Origin: Rhodobacterales bacterium
GTDB taxonomy: Bacteria; Pseudomonadota; Alphaproteobacteria; Rhodobacterales; Rhodobacteraceae
DNA length: 7,081 nt
Assembly (NCBI GenBank): GCA_025357355.1
Contig: JANXPK010000112.1
Coordinates: forward strand, 1 to 7,081
Direction of reading: 5' to 3'
The notes beneath the pieces were generated by a model. That model was not told the DNA's origin. It made no database searches and was given only the letters and a program-made list of their open reading frames with translations. The position numbers and the translations under genes were made by a program. Of the stretch, positions 1-6,126 are shown piece by piece. The stretch's first letter is position 1; every line of letters starts with the position of its first letter.

Positions 1-1013
1 GCCGCCATTTGCAGGATCATGGCGATTATCCGCAGGGGCTGGTTGTCGATCTGTGGGGCTCTGCCACGATGCGGACGGCGGGTGAGGATTTCGCCATGGC
101 GCTGCATCTCGCGGGCATTGCCCCGCGCTGGGATGCGGGCGGCGACCGGGTGGCAGGGTTCGAGGTGATCCCCTTGGCGTTGCTGGACCGTCCGCGCATT
201 GATGTGACCCTGCGGGTTTCCGGCCTGTTCCGCGATATCTTTCCGGGGCTGGCGCAGCTGTTCGAGGCGGGGGCCCAGGCGCTTGCCGAGCGGGGGGAGA
301 GTACGGCGGACAACCCTTACTTGACCCGCGGCGCACGGGTTTTCGGGCCGCAACCGGGCCAGTATGGTCTTGGCATGGCGGCAGATATCGACGATTTCAG
401 CGCTGAGGCGCGGCAGCGCGCGGGCGAGGCCTGGCTTGCCGCCTCGTCCTGGGCGATTGGCGTGGACGGGCAATCGCACAGCGACCGGGGCGGGTTGGAA
501 CGCCGGGTGCGGACAGCCGATGCCTTTGTGCATTCGCAGGATCTGGCCGAAAGCGACCTTTTGCTTGCCGCCGACTATGCCGCCCACGAGGCCGGTTTTG
601 CTGCGGCCGTGCGGCGATTGGGGGGCGCTCAGCCCGCGCTTTATCATCTGGATGCCACGCGCGAGGCGCCGTGCGCGCGGCTGTTGACCGAAGAGATCGC
701 CCGCGTGGTGCGTGCGCGTGCCGCCAATCCGCTTTGGGCCGATGGCATGATGCGGCACGGCTTTCGCGGCGGGGCCGAGATTGCGGCGACGCTGGACCAT
801 ATGGCGGCCTTTGCCCATCTGGCCGGTGCCGTGCCGCCGCATCTGTTTGATCTGTATCACGACGCCACCCTTGGCCGTGACGATCTGCGCGCCTTTCTCG
901 CCCGCGAGAATCCAGTCGCATTGGCCGCCATTCAAGACACCTTCCGGCGTCTGCAGGAGGCGGGGCTTTGGATCACGCGGCGCAACTCCATCGCCGCAGA
1001 GGTGCTGCGATGA
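1..1013 (+). CDS. cobN: Cobaltochelatase subunit CobN, C-terminal part (5' end outside window)
   Basis: CobN is the large subunit of the aerobic cobaltochelatase (EC 6.6.1.2). With the AAA+ pair CobS/CobT it inserts Co2+ into hydrogenobyrinate a,c-diamide in the cytoplasm, using ATP, and it is homologous to the magnesium chelatase subunit BchH/ChlH. The reading frame is open from the first complete codon at base 3 to the TGA at 1011-1013, giving 336 residues; family members are about 1,100-1,300 residues, so roughly three quarters of the gene lies upstream. Visible CobN/BchH hallmarks are DLWGSATMRTAGED near the start, RPRIDVTLRVSGLFRDIFP (about 189-245), the GVDGQ turn (459-473) and HSQDLAESDLL in the late chelatase region. 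The TTG at base 9 is internal and not a start. The stop overlaps the cobG start (ATGA, 1010-1013), which suggests co-translation. The family call is firm; the N-terminal half cannot be judged. Confidence 0.95.
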   Translation, partial: RHLQDHGDYPQGLVVDLWGSATMRTAGEDFAMALHLAGIAPRWDAGGDRVAGFEVIPLALLDRPRIDVTLRVSGLFRDIFPGLAQLFEAGAQALAERGESTADNPYLTRGARVFGPQPGQYGLGMAADIDDFSAEARQRAGEAWLAASSWAIGVDGQSHSDRGGLERRVRTADAFVHSQDLAESDLLLAADYAAHEAGFAAAVRRLGGAQPALYHLDATREAPCARLLTEEIARVVRARAANPLWADGMMRHGFRGGAEIAATLDHMAAFAHLAGAVPPHLFDLYHDATLGRDDLRAFLARENPVALAAIQDTFRRLQEAGLWITRRNSIAAEVLR

Positions 1014-2134
1014 GCCGGTTTGCCGTCAAAGGCTGGTGCCCCGGGGCGTGGCGGCCGATGCTGTCAGGCGATGGCCTGCTGGTGCGCTTGCGTCCGCGAA
1101 TGGCCCGGCTGAGTGCTGCGCAGGCTCAGGGTATTGCGGCCGCTGCCCGTCGGCACGGCAATGGCATCATCGACCTGAGCGCGCGGGGCAATCTGCAACT
1201 GCGCGGGGTTCGGGCCGAGGCGCACCTGCCTTTGCTGGACGATCTGGACGCGCTGGGCCTGGTCGACCCCGACGAGGCGACAGAGCGCCATCGCATCATC
1301 ACCGTGTCGCCGTTCTGGACGGATGGGGACGGCACGCAGGCGGTGGCGGACGTGGTGACGGCGCTGCTGGCCGCGCCCGAATTTACCGCGTTGCCGGGCA
1401 AGTTCGGGGTGTGCGTTGACCTCGGGTGGCCGATGGTGTTGCAGGCGGTGGCCGGTGATATTCGGGTGGAGTGGCATCCCGGAGGCTGGCTGGTGCGCGC
1501 TGACAGCTTTGCCACTGGCCGGGTGGTGCAGGATGTCGCGGCGCTGGCGCAAACCATCCGCGAATTGCTGGAATGGTTTCTGGCGAGCGGCGTGTCTGAG
1601 GGGCGGGGGCGGATGGCCGGACTGGCGGGGCAGGCTTTGCCGCCCGGCTTTGATCAGGCGATGACCGAGGCGAGCTATGAGCCCAGGCCCGGCGTGCAGC
1701 CCTTGGGCCGTCTGGTCGGGCTGGAATTTGGCCAGATCGGTGCCGAGAGCTTTGCCGCGTTGGCGCAAGGTCCGATCCGGATCACCCCTTGGCGCATGAT
1801 CTTGCTGGAAGGCGTCGACAGGGTGCCAGATGTGCCGGGTCTGATTGGCGCCGCGGATGACCCTCGCCTGAACGTGACCGCCTGCACCGGCGCGCCGGGT
1901 TGTCCGCAGGCCTTGCAGCCGACCCGTGCCTTGGCGCGTAGCCTGGCGACACAAGTCCCGCCGGGGCGACATCTGCATGTCTCGGGCTGTGCCAAGGGGT
2001 GCGCCCATCCGGGGCCTGCCGCTGTCACCCTCTGCGGGGCGGTTACCGGCTTTGACCTGATCTGGAACGGTCATGCGTCGGACCCGGCCGCCGGCAAGTT
2101 CACTGGATCAACAAACCTGTTCAAGGACTTGTAA
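1010..2134 (+). CDS. cobG: Precorrin-3B synthase CobG
   Basis: CobG (EC 1.14.13.83) is the oxygen-using monooxygenase that converts precorrin-3A to precorrin-3B, the step that sets up ring contraction in the aerobic pathway. It belongs to the nitrite/sulfite reductase family. The 374-residue product has the ferredoxin-like half domain at the N-terminus (VKGWCPGAWRPM, then SARGNLQLRGV), a LPGKFGVCVD segment, and four cysteines at residues 292, 298, 327 and 331. These form the C-X5-C ... C-X3-C pattern that holds a [4Fe-4S] cluster in this family (CTGAPGC, SGCAKGC). ATG 1010 is preferred because it overlaps the cobN stop as ATGA, has AGAGGT at 998-1003, and gives the usual family N-terminus; an in-frame upstream start at 968 would add 14 unconserved residues inside cobN. 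The protein is shorter than the roughly 459-residue Pseudomonas denitrificans CobG as I recall it. Some Rhodobacter species use the flavoprotein CobZ instead, so CobG here is informative. Confidence 0.95.
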   Translation: MSRFAVKGWCPGAWRPMLSGDGLLVRLRPRMARLSAAQAQGIAAAARRHGNGIIDLSARGNLQLRGVRAEAHLPLLDDLDALGLVDPDEATERHRIITVSPFWTDGDGTQAVADVVTALLAAPEFTALPGKFGVCVDLGWPMVLQAVAGDIRVEWHPGGWLVRADSFATGRVVQDVAALAQTIRELLEWFLASGVSEGRGRMAGLAGQALPPGFDQAMTEASYEPRPGVQPLGRLVGLEFGQIGAESFAALAQGPIRITPWRMILLEGVDRVPDVPGLIGAADDPRLNVTACTGAPGCPQALQPTRALARSLATQVPPGRHLHVSGCAKGCAHPGPAAVTLCGAVTGFDLIWNGHASDPAAGKFTGSTNLFKDL

Positions 2135-2763
2135 TGCCGCATAAGTACGAAACGGACGGAGCGGCGATCTACCTGCAGTCCTTTGCGATGATCCGGGCCG
2201 AAGCGGACCTTGCGCGCTTTACGCCCGAGGAAGAGGTCGTCGCCGTGCGCATGATCCACGCGGCTGGGATGGTGGACTTGGCCCGACACATCCGTTTCTC
2301 GCCCGGGTTTGCGATCACGGCGCGGGCGGCGCTGGAGGCCGGGGCGCCGATCTTGTGCGATGCGCGCATGGTCAGCGAGGGGATCACAAAGGCGCGGCTG
2401 CCTGGGGGGAACCGGGTGATCTGCACCCTCCATGACGAAGGGGTGCTGGACCTGTCGCAGGCGATGGGCACCACACGTTCCGCAGCGGCGCTGGAATTGT
2501 GGCGGACTGAACTTGGCGGCGCGGTCGTGGCCATAGGTAACGCCCCTACGGCCTTGTTTCACCTTCTGAATATGCTCGAAGACCCCGACTGCCCGCGCCC
2601 CGCCGCGATCATCGGCTGCCCGGTCGGTTTTGTCGGCGCTGCGGAATCCAAGGCGGCTCTGATGTTGGCGATGCCTGCCCCCTGTGTGATCGTCGACGGC
2701 AGGCTTGGCGGTTCGGCGATCACGGTGGCTGCGGTCAACGCGCTGGCGGCACGAAAGGAATAG
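2134..2763 (+). CDS. cobH: Precorrin-8X methylmutase CobH
   Basis: CobH (EC 5.4.99.61) moves the methyl group from C11 to C12 of precorrin-8X to yield hydrogenobyrinate, the last step of corrin ring making before amidation. The product is 209 residues, matching the family length of about 210. The segment RMIHAAGMVDLARHIRFSP contains the expected catalytic histidine at residue 42 (equivalent to His43 of the Pseudomonas denitrificans enzyme). Downstream come ILCDARMVSEGI, the TRSAAALELW segment, the GNAPTALFHLL motif and IIGCPVGFVGAAESK, all standard for precorrin isomerase (CobH/CbiC). The start ATG shares its A with the cobG stop (TAATG, 2132-2136) and is preceded by AAGGA at 2123-2127, so cobG and cobH are probably translationally coupled. 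Although adjacent to early-pathway genes, it acts after CobL. No defect is visible. Confidence 0.97.
   Translation: MPHKYETDGAAIYLQSFAMIRAEADLARFTPEEEVVAVRMIHAAGMVDLARHIRFSPGFAITARAALEAGAPILCDARMVSEGITKARLPGGNRVICTLHDEGVLDLSQAMGTTRSAAALELWRTELGGAVVAIGNAPTALFHLLNMLEDPDCPRPAAIIGCPVGFVGAAESKAALMLAMPAPCVIVDGRLGGSAITVAAVNALAARKE
2754..2759 (+). promoter_or_regulatory. Ribosome binding site of cobI
   Basis: AAAGGA lies five bases before ATG 2765 and inside the last codons of cobH. It decides the cobI start in favour of 2765 over the in-frame upstream start at 2705. Confidence 0.7.
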
Positions 2764-2764
2764 G

Positions 2765-3493
2765 ATGGGCAAGATCATCTGCACCGGCCTTGGCCCCGGC
2801 GACCCCGATCTGATGAGCCTGCGTGCGCACCGGCTGATCACTTCGGCCCGGCAGATCGCCTATTTTCGCAAGGCCGGCAGGCCAGGTCAGGCCCGTCGCA
2901 TCGTCGAAGGGCTGTTGCCGGACGGTGTCGTCGAATGCGCGATGGAATACCCGGTCACCACCGAGCTGGCCTTTGACAGTGCAGAGTATGACGCCGCGCT
3001 GTCGGCATTCTATGACGATTGGGCGGCGCGGTTGTTGAAGCTGAGCCGCAGCGATGACGTCATCGTGTTGTGCGAGGGCGATCCGTTCTTCTACGGCTCT
3101 TTCATGCATCTTTACAGCCGCTTGCAAGGCCTGGCCGAGATAGAGGTCGTCCCCGGCATCACCGGCATGTCGGGCTGCTGGACGGCGACCGGTCGGCCTT
3201 TCACTTGGGGCGACGACGTTTTGACCGTGCTGATGGGCACCCTGCCCGAGGCCGACCTTGCGCGGCACATGCGGGCGGCGGATGCGGTGGTCGTCATGAA
3301 AACCGGCCGCAATCTGGGGCGGATCAGAGCGGCGCTGGCGGCTGCGGGGCGCTTGGATGAGGCCTGGATCGTCGAGCATGGCACCATGCCGGGCGAGAGG
3401 GTTAGCAAGATCGCCGATTTTCCGGGCGACTGCAGCTATTTCTCCATCGTGCTGGTTCACGGCCATGGTCGCAGGCCGGGAGGTGCCGGATGA
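2765..3493 (+). CDS. cobI: Precorrin-2 C20-methyltransferase CobI
   Basis: CobI (EC 2.1.1.130) methylates precorrin-2 at C20 with S-adenosylmethionine, giving precorrin-3A, the substrate of CobG. It is a class III (tetrapyrrole-type) methyltransferase of 242 residues. The glycine-rich loop GLGPGDP lies at residues 8-14, AYFRKAGRPGQARRIVEG identifies the CobI/CbiL subgroup, CEGDPFFYGSFMHLYSRL starts at residue 103, and VPGITGMSGCW starts at 129; WGDDVLTVLMGTLPEA and the late MKTGRNLGRIRAAL also match the family. The ATG at 2765 is chosen over an in-frame upstream start at 2705 because the latter would lie inside cobH and add 20 unconserved residues, whereas 2765 has AAAGGA five bases upstream and sits one base after the cobH stop. 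The stop overlaps the cobJ start as ATGA. The gene looks intact. Confidence 0.97.
   Translation: MGKIICTGLGPGDPDLMSLRAHRLITSARQIAYFRKAGRPGQARRIVEGLLPDGVVECAMEYPVTTELAFDSAEYDAALSAFYDDWAARLLKLSRSDDVIVLCEGDPFFYGSFMHLYSRLQGLAEIEVVPGITGMSGCWTATGRPFTWGDDVLTVLMGTLPEADLARHMRAADAVVVMKTGRNLGRIRAALAAAGRLDEAWIVEHGTMPGERVSKIADFPGDCSYFSIVLVHGHGRRPGGAG
3478..3484 (+). promoter_or_regulatory. Ribosome binding site of cobJ
   Basis: GGGAGGT lies in the last codons of cobI, five bases before ATG 3490. It is the best match to the Shine-Dalgarno consensus among the junctions in this window and fixes the cobJ start at the ATGA overlap. Confidence 0.75.
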
Positions 3494-4224
3494 CGGGCTG
3501 GCTGGTCATTGCGGGATTGGGGCCGGGAGCGGACCAGATGGTGACGCCCGAGGTGGCTGAGGCCTTGGCCGAAGCGACCGACGTCGTCGGTTATATTCCT
3601 TATGTGGCCCGGATTGCTCCGCGTTCCGGGTTGACCTTGCATTCATCCGACAACCGGGTCGAGTTGGATCGCGCGACCAGAGCTTTGCAAATGGCACAGC
3701 AGGGTCAACGGGTTGTGGTGGTGTCTTCAGGTGATCCCGGCGTCTTTGCCATGGCCTCGGCGGTGTTCGAGGCGCTGGAGGCGGCACCGCAGTATCAGGG
3801 GCTCGACATTCGGGTGCTGCCCGGCATCACGGCCATGCTGGCCGCTGCCGCCGCGATTGGCGCGCCGCTGGGTCACGACTTTTGCGCCATCAACCTGTCG
3901 GACAACCTCAAGCCCTGGGCGCTGATCGAACGGCGGTTGCGGCTGGCGGCGCAGGCCGATTTCGCCATGGCTTTTTACAACCCGCGTTCGACCAGCCGAC
4001 CGGACGGCTTTGGCCGGGTGCTGGAGGTTTTGCGCGAGGAATGCGGGCCGCAGCGGTTGATCGGCTTTGCTCGCGCCGTCTCGATGCCTGAGGAGCATAT
4101 CGTCACCGTGACGCTAGCCGAAGCGCGGGCGGAGATGGCGGATATGCGGACGGTCGTCATTCTCGGCAACTCTGCCACCCGCCGCGTCGGGCGGTTCGTC
4201 TACACGCGGCGGAGCGCGGAATGA
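3490..4224 (+). CDS. cobJ: Precorrin-3B C17-methyltransferase CobJ
   Basis: CobJ (EC 2.1.1.131) methylates precorrin-3B at C17 and drives contraction of the porphyrin-like ring, producing precorrin-4. The 244-residue protein is a class III methyltransferase: GLGPGADQMVTPEV starts at residue 9, DVVGYIPYV follows, SSGDPGVFAMAS begins at 79, VLPGITAMLAAAAAIGAPLGHDF at about 109-131, NLSDNLKPW after that, and FYNPRS at 162-167, all diagnostic for CobJ/CbiH. The start overlaps the cobI stop (ATGA, 3490-3493) and has a strong GGGAGGT at 3478-3484. Its last 25 bases (4200-4224) overlap the 3' end of cobK on the opposite strand, so no terminator space exists between them. Length is close to that of the characterised enzyme (about 254 residues) and no motif is missing. 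Confidence 0.97.
   Translation: MTGWLVIAGLGPGADQMVTPEVAEALAEATDVVGYIPYVARIAPRSGLTLHSSDNRVELDRATRALQMAQQGQRVVVVSSGDPGVFAMASAVFEALEAAPQYQGLDIRVLPGITAMLAAAAAIGAPLGHDFCAINLSDNLKPWALIERRLRLAAQADFAMAFYNPRSTSRPDGFGRVLEVLREECGPQRLIGFARAVSMPEEHIVTVTLAEARAEMADMRTVVILGNSATRRVGRFVYTRRSAE
4200..4224. other. Convergent 25-bp overlap of cobJ and cobK 3' ends
   Basis: The cobJ stop (TGA, 4222-4224) and the cobK stop (CTA on the + strand, 4200-4202) lie inside one another's reading frames. There is no room for a bidirectional terminator and no hairpin was seen, so each transcript must continue into sequence antisense to the other gene. Confidence 0.9.
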
Positions 4225-4949
4225 GCGAGCCAATTCATCACTTCGGCGACCGAGGCCAAGGTCAGCCGGGCGGGCAGGGCGGGGCGGCCGATCATCACCA
4301 TCGGCAGTCCAAGCTGGCGCGCGGCATCGACCTTGGCGCGCGCGCCCTCACCGCCGGAATTCTTGGCGACGACGATGTCAATATGGTGCTGGCGGAGCAA
4401 CGTGACATCACCTTCGACCCGGAACGGTCCGCGATCAATCACAATTTCAGCTTTCGGCAGGCGCAGAGCTGCTGTCGGCGGATCGACCAAGCGCAAGAGG
4501 TAGTGGTGCTGCGCCGCGCTGGCGAAGGCGCTCAGGGTCTGACGACCGATAGCCAGGAATACTCGCTGCGGCTGCGGAGGCAGGGCCAGCGCTGCCGCTG
4601 CTTCGTCGGCAACGACGGTCCAGCGGTCGCCAGGTTCCGGGCGCCAAGGCGAGCGTTCGAGCGCTGCCAGTGGCACGCCAACCGTGGCGCAGGCTTCGAT
4701 GGCGTGGCGGCTCATCTCGGCGGCAAAGGGGTGAGTGGCGTCGATCACCTCGGTGATCACTTCGGCGCGCAAATAGGTCACAAGACCCTCCACCCCGCCA
4801 AAGCCGCCGGTCCGCCGGGGCAAGGGCTGCGGCGCCGGTTCAGCGGTGCGACCGGCATAAGAATAGACGGCATCCATTCCCGCAGCGGCCAGTGCTTGCG
4901 CCATCAGGTTGGCCTCGGTGGTGCCGCCCAGCAGAAGGATGCGTGTCAT
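4200..4949 (-). CDS. cobK: Precorrin-6A reductase CobK
   Basis: CobK (EC 1.3.1.54) reduces precorrin-6A to precorrin-6B with NADPH, supplying the substrate of CobL. The protein has 249 residues, a usual family length. MTRILLLGGTTEA at the N-terminus carries the dinucleotide-binding GGTTEA (8-13); DATHPFA (His73), LERSPW, IGRQ (134-137) and AKNSGGEGARAKVDAA (from about 195) are conserved CobK/CbiJ motifs. The start at 4949 is preferred over an in-frame ATG at 4973 because the family begins right at this motif and the longer start has no ribosome site; 4949 has a modest AGGG (complement of 4957-4960) seven bases upstream. It is the only - strand gene. Its start codon shares two bases with the cobL start and its 3' end runs 25 bp into cobJ, so its transcript would be antisense to the polycistronic message. 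A promoter would have to lie within the start of cobL; I could not identify one. Confidence 0.96.
   Translation of the reverse strand: MTRILLLGGTTEANLMAQALAAAGMDAVYSYAGRTAEPAPQPLPRRTGGFGGVEGLVTYLRAEVITEVIDATHPFAAEMSRHAIEACATVGVPLAALERSPWRPEPGDRWTVVADEAAAALALPPQPQRVFLAIGRQTLSAFASAAQHHYLLRLVDPPTAALRLPKAEIVIDRGPFRVEGDVTLLRQHHIDIVVAKNSGGEGARAKVDAARQLGLPMVMIGRPALPARLTLASVAEVMNWLAHSALRRV
4933..4939 (+). promoter_or_regulatory. Ribosome binding site of cobL inside antisense cobK
   Basis: AGAAGGA lies eight bases before ATG 4948. On the opposite strand the same bases encode residues 4-6 of CobK, within the conserved ILLLGG stretch, so one sequence serves both a ribosome site and a protein motif. It decides the cobL start against the upstream in-frame start at 4909. 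Confidence 0.7.
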
Positions 4950-4950
4950 G
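4947..4950. other. Shared CATG: overlapping divergent start codons of cobK and cobL
   Basis: The palindrome CATG holds both start codons: ATG on the + strand (4948-4950, cobL) and ATG on the - strand (4949-4947, cobK). The two coding regions therefore overlap by two bases, and the leader of each gene lies wholly inside the other. No separate divergent promoter region exists. Confidence 0.85.
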
Positions 4951-6126
4951 CCTAAGCCCTGGCTATCGATCATCGGCGTCGGCGAGGATGGACCGGCGGG
5001 ACTGTCAGCCGCAAGCCGCGAAGCAGTGCAAGCGGCGGAAATCGTCTTTGGTGGGCGACGGCATCTGGACCTGCTGGCGATAGAGGGGCGCGAATGGCCG
5101 CTGCCGTTTTCACTGGACCCGCTTTTGGCCCATCGCGGGCAGCGGGTGGCGGCTTTGGCCTCGGGCGATCCGTTCTGGTACGGGGTGGGCGGGTCGCTCG
5201 CGGCGGTGCTTGACCCAACGGAATGGCGGACCTTTCCCGCCGTATCGACCTTTTCGCTGGCGGCGGCGCGCTTGGGTTGGCGGCTGGAAGAAGTGATCTG
5301 TCTGGGGTTGCACGCGGCGCCAATGACGCGGTTGCGTCCGGTGCTGGCACGGGAGCAGCGTATTCTGTGCCTGCTGCGCGATGGGGACGCCGTTGGGGAA
5401 CTGGCGGAGTATTTGCGGCAAACCGGCTTTGGCGTCTCGAATATTCATGTGCTGGAGGCGCTGGGCGGACCGCGTGAAAAATGCTGGAGCTTTGTGGCGG
5501 AAAGCTATGAAGAGACAGAGATTTCCGCGCTTGTGTGTGTAGGAATCTGGCCGCAGGGGCTCGGTCTGTCGCGCGCCAGCGGGCTGGACGATGCGCTTTT
5601 TGACCACGACGGTCAGTTGACCAAACGCCCGGTCCGCGCCCTGACCTTGTCGGCATTGGCACCCCGCGCGGGTGAGGTGCTGTGGGACATCGGGGCGGGT
5701 TCGGGGTCCATCGCCGTTGAGTTTCTGCTCGCGGCGCCTGCCAGCCTGGCCTACGCGGTCGAGTCGGACCCGCTGCGCGCCATCCGGGCTTGCCGCAACG
5801 CCGAAGTGTTCGGTGTTGGCCACCGCTTTCATCTGACCGAAGCCCGGGCGCCTGAAGGGCTGGACAGCCTGCCGCGCCCGGATGTGGTTTTTGTCGGCGG
5901 CGGTGCGTCGGAGGCGCTGCTGGAGCGGTTGTGGACACTGTTGCCGCAAGGTTGCCGACTGGTTGCCAATGCGGTGACGCTGGAAACCGAGGCGCTGCTG
6001 ACGGCATGGGCGGCGCGCCATGGCGGTCATTTGCTGCGGATCGATCTGGCTGAAGCGGCCCCCTTGGGCACGCGGCGCGGCTGGCAACCGATGCGGCCCG
6101 TCGTGCAGTGGAGCGTGGTTATATGA
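4948..6126 (+). CDS. cobL: Precorrin-6Y C5,15-methyltransferase (decarboxylating) CobL, CbiE-CbiT fusion
   Basis: CobL (EC 2.1.1.132) adds methyl groups at C5 and C15 of precorrin-6B and decarboxylates the C12 acetate side chain, giving precorrin-8X. At 392 residues it carries both expected domains. The N-terminal CbiE-like class III methyltransferase has IIGVGEDG at 8-15, ASGDPFWYGVG from 71, and VSTFSLAAARLGW. The C-terminal CbiT-like Rossmann methyltransferase begins near GQLTKRPVRALTLSAL (222-237), with the SAM-binding loop DIGAGSGSIAVEF at 247-259, the acidic VESDPLR segment, VFVGGG at 315-319 and NAVTLETE at 341-348. The start at 4948 is supported by AGAAGGA at 4933-4939 and by family alignment (MPKPWLSIIGVGEDG); an in-frame start at 4909 would add 13 unconserved residues antisense to cobK. 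Its ribosome site lies inside the cobK coding region. The stop overlaps the cobE start as ATGA. Confidence 0.97.
   Translation: MPKPWLSIIGVGEDGPAGLSAASREAVQAAEIVFGGRRHLDLLAIEGREWPLPFSLDPLLAHRGQRVAALASGDPFWYGVGGSLAAVLDPTEWRTFPAVSTFSLAAARLGWRLEEVICLGLHAAPMTRLRPVLAREQRILCLLRDGDAVGELAEYLRQTGFGVSNIHVLEALGGPREKCWSFVAESYEETEISALVCVGIWPQGLGLSRASGLDDALFDHDGQLTKRPVRALTLSALAPRAGEVLWDIGAGSGSIAVEFLLAAPASLAYAVESDPLRAIRACRNAEVFGVGHRFHLTEARAPEGLDSLPRPDVVFVGGGASEALLERLWTLLPQGCRLVANAVTLETEALLTAWAARHGGHLLRIDLAEAAPLGTRRGWQPMRPVVQWSVVI

Noticed and set aside
781..1419. A 212-codon + strand frame across the cobN-cobG junction.
   Set aside because: It overlaps both real genes in another frame and its composition is typical of an out-of-frame GC-rich shadow. 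The cobN and cobG frames themselves are intact, so no frameshift needs to be invoked.
1064..2074. A 336-codon open frame on the - strand opposite cobG.
   Set aside because: Arg/Gln/His/Pro-rich shadow of a well-supported gene with no motif and no place in the operon.
2071..2841. A 256-codon open frame on the - strand opposite cobH.
   Set aside because: It spans the ends of three real genes on the other strand, shows low-complexity Arg-rich composition, and has no recognisable domain.
4950..5050. Possible promoter for cobK within the start of cobL on the - strand.
   Set aside because: Only weak partial matches to -35/-10 elements were seen, with no convincing pair at correct spacing, so no promoter is annotated.
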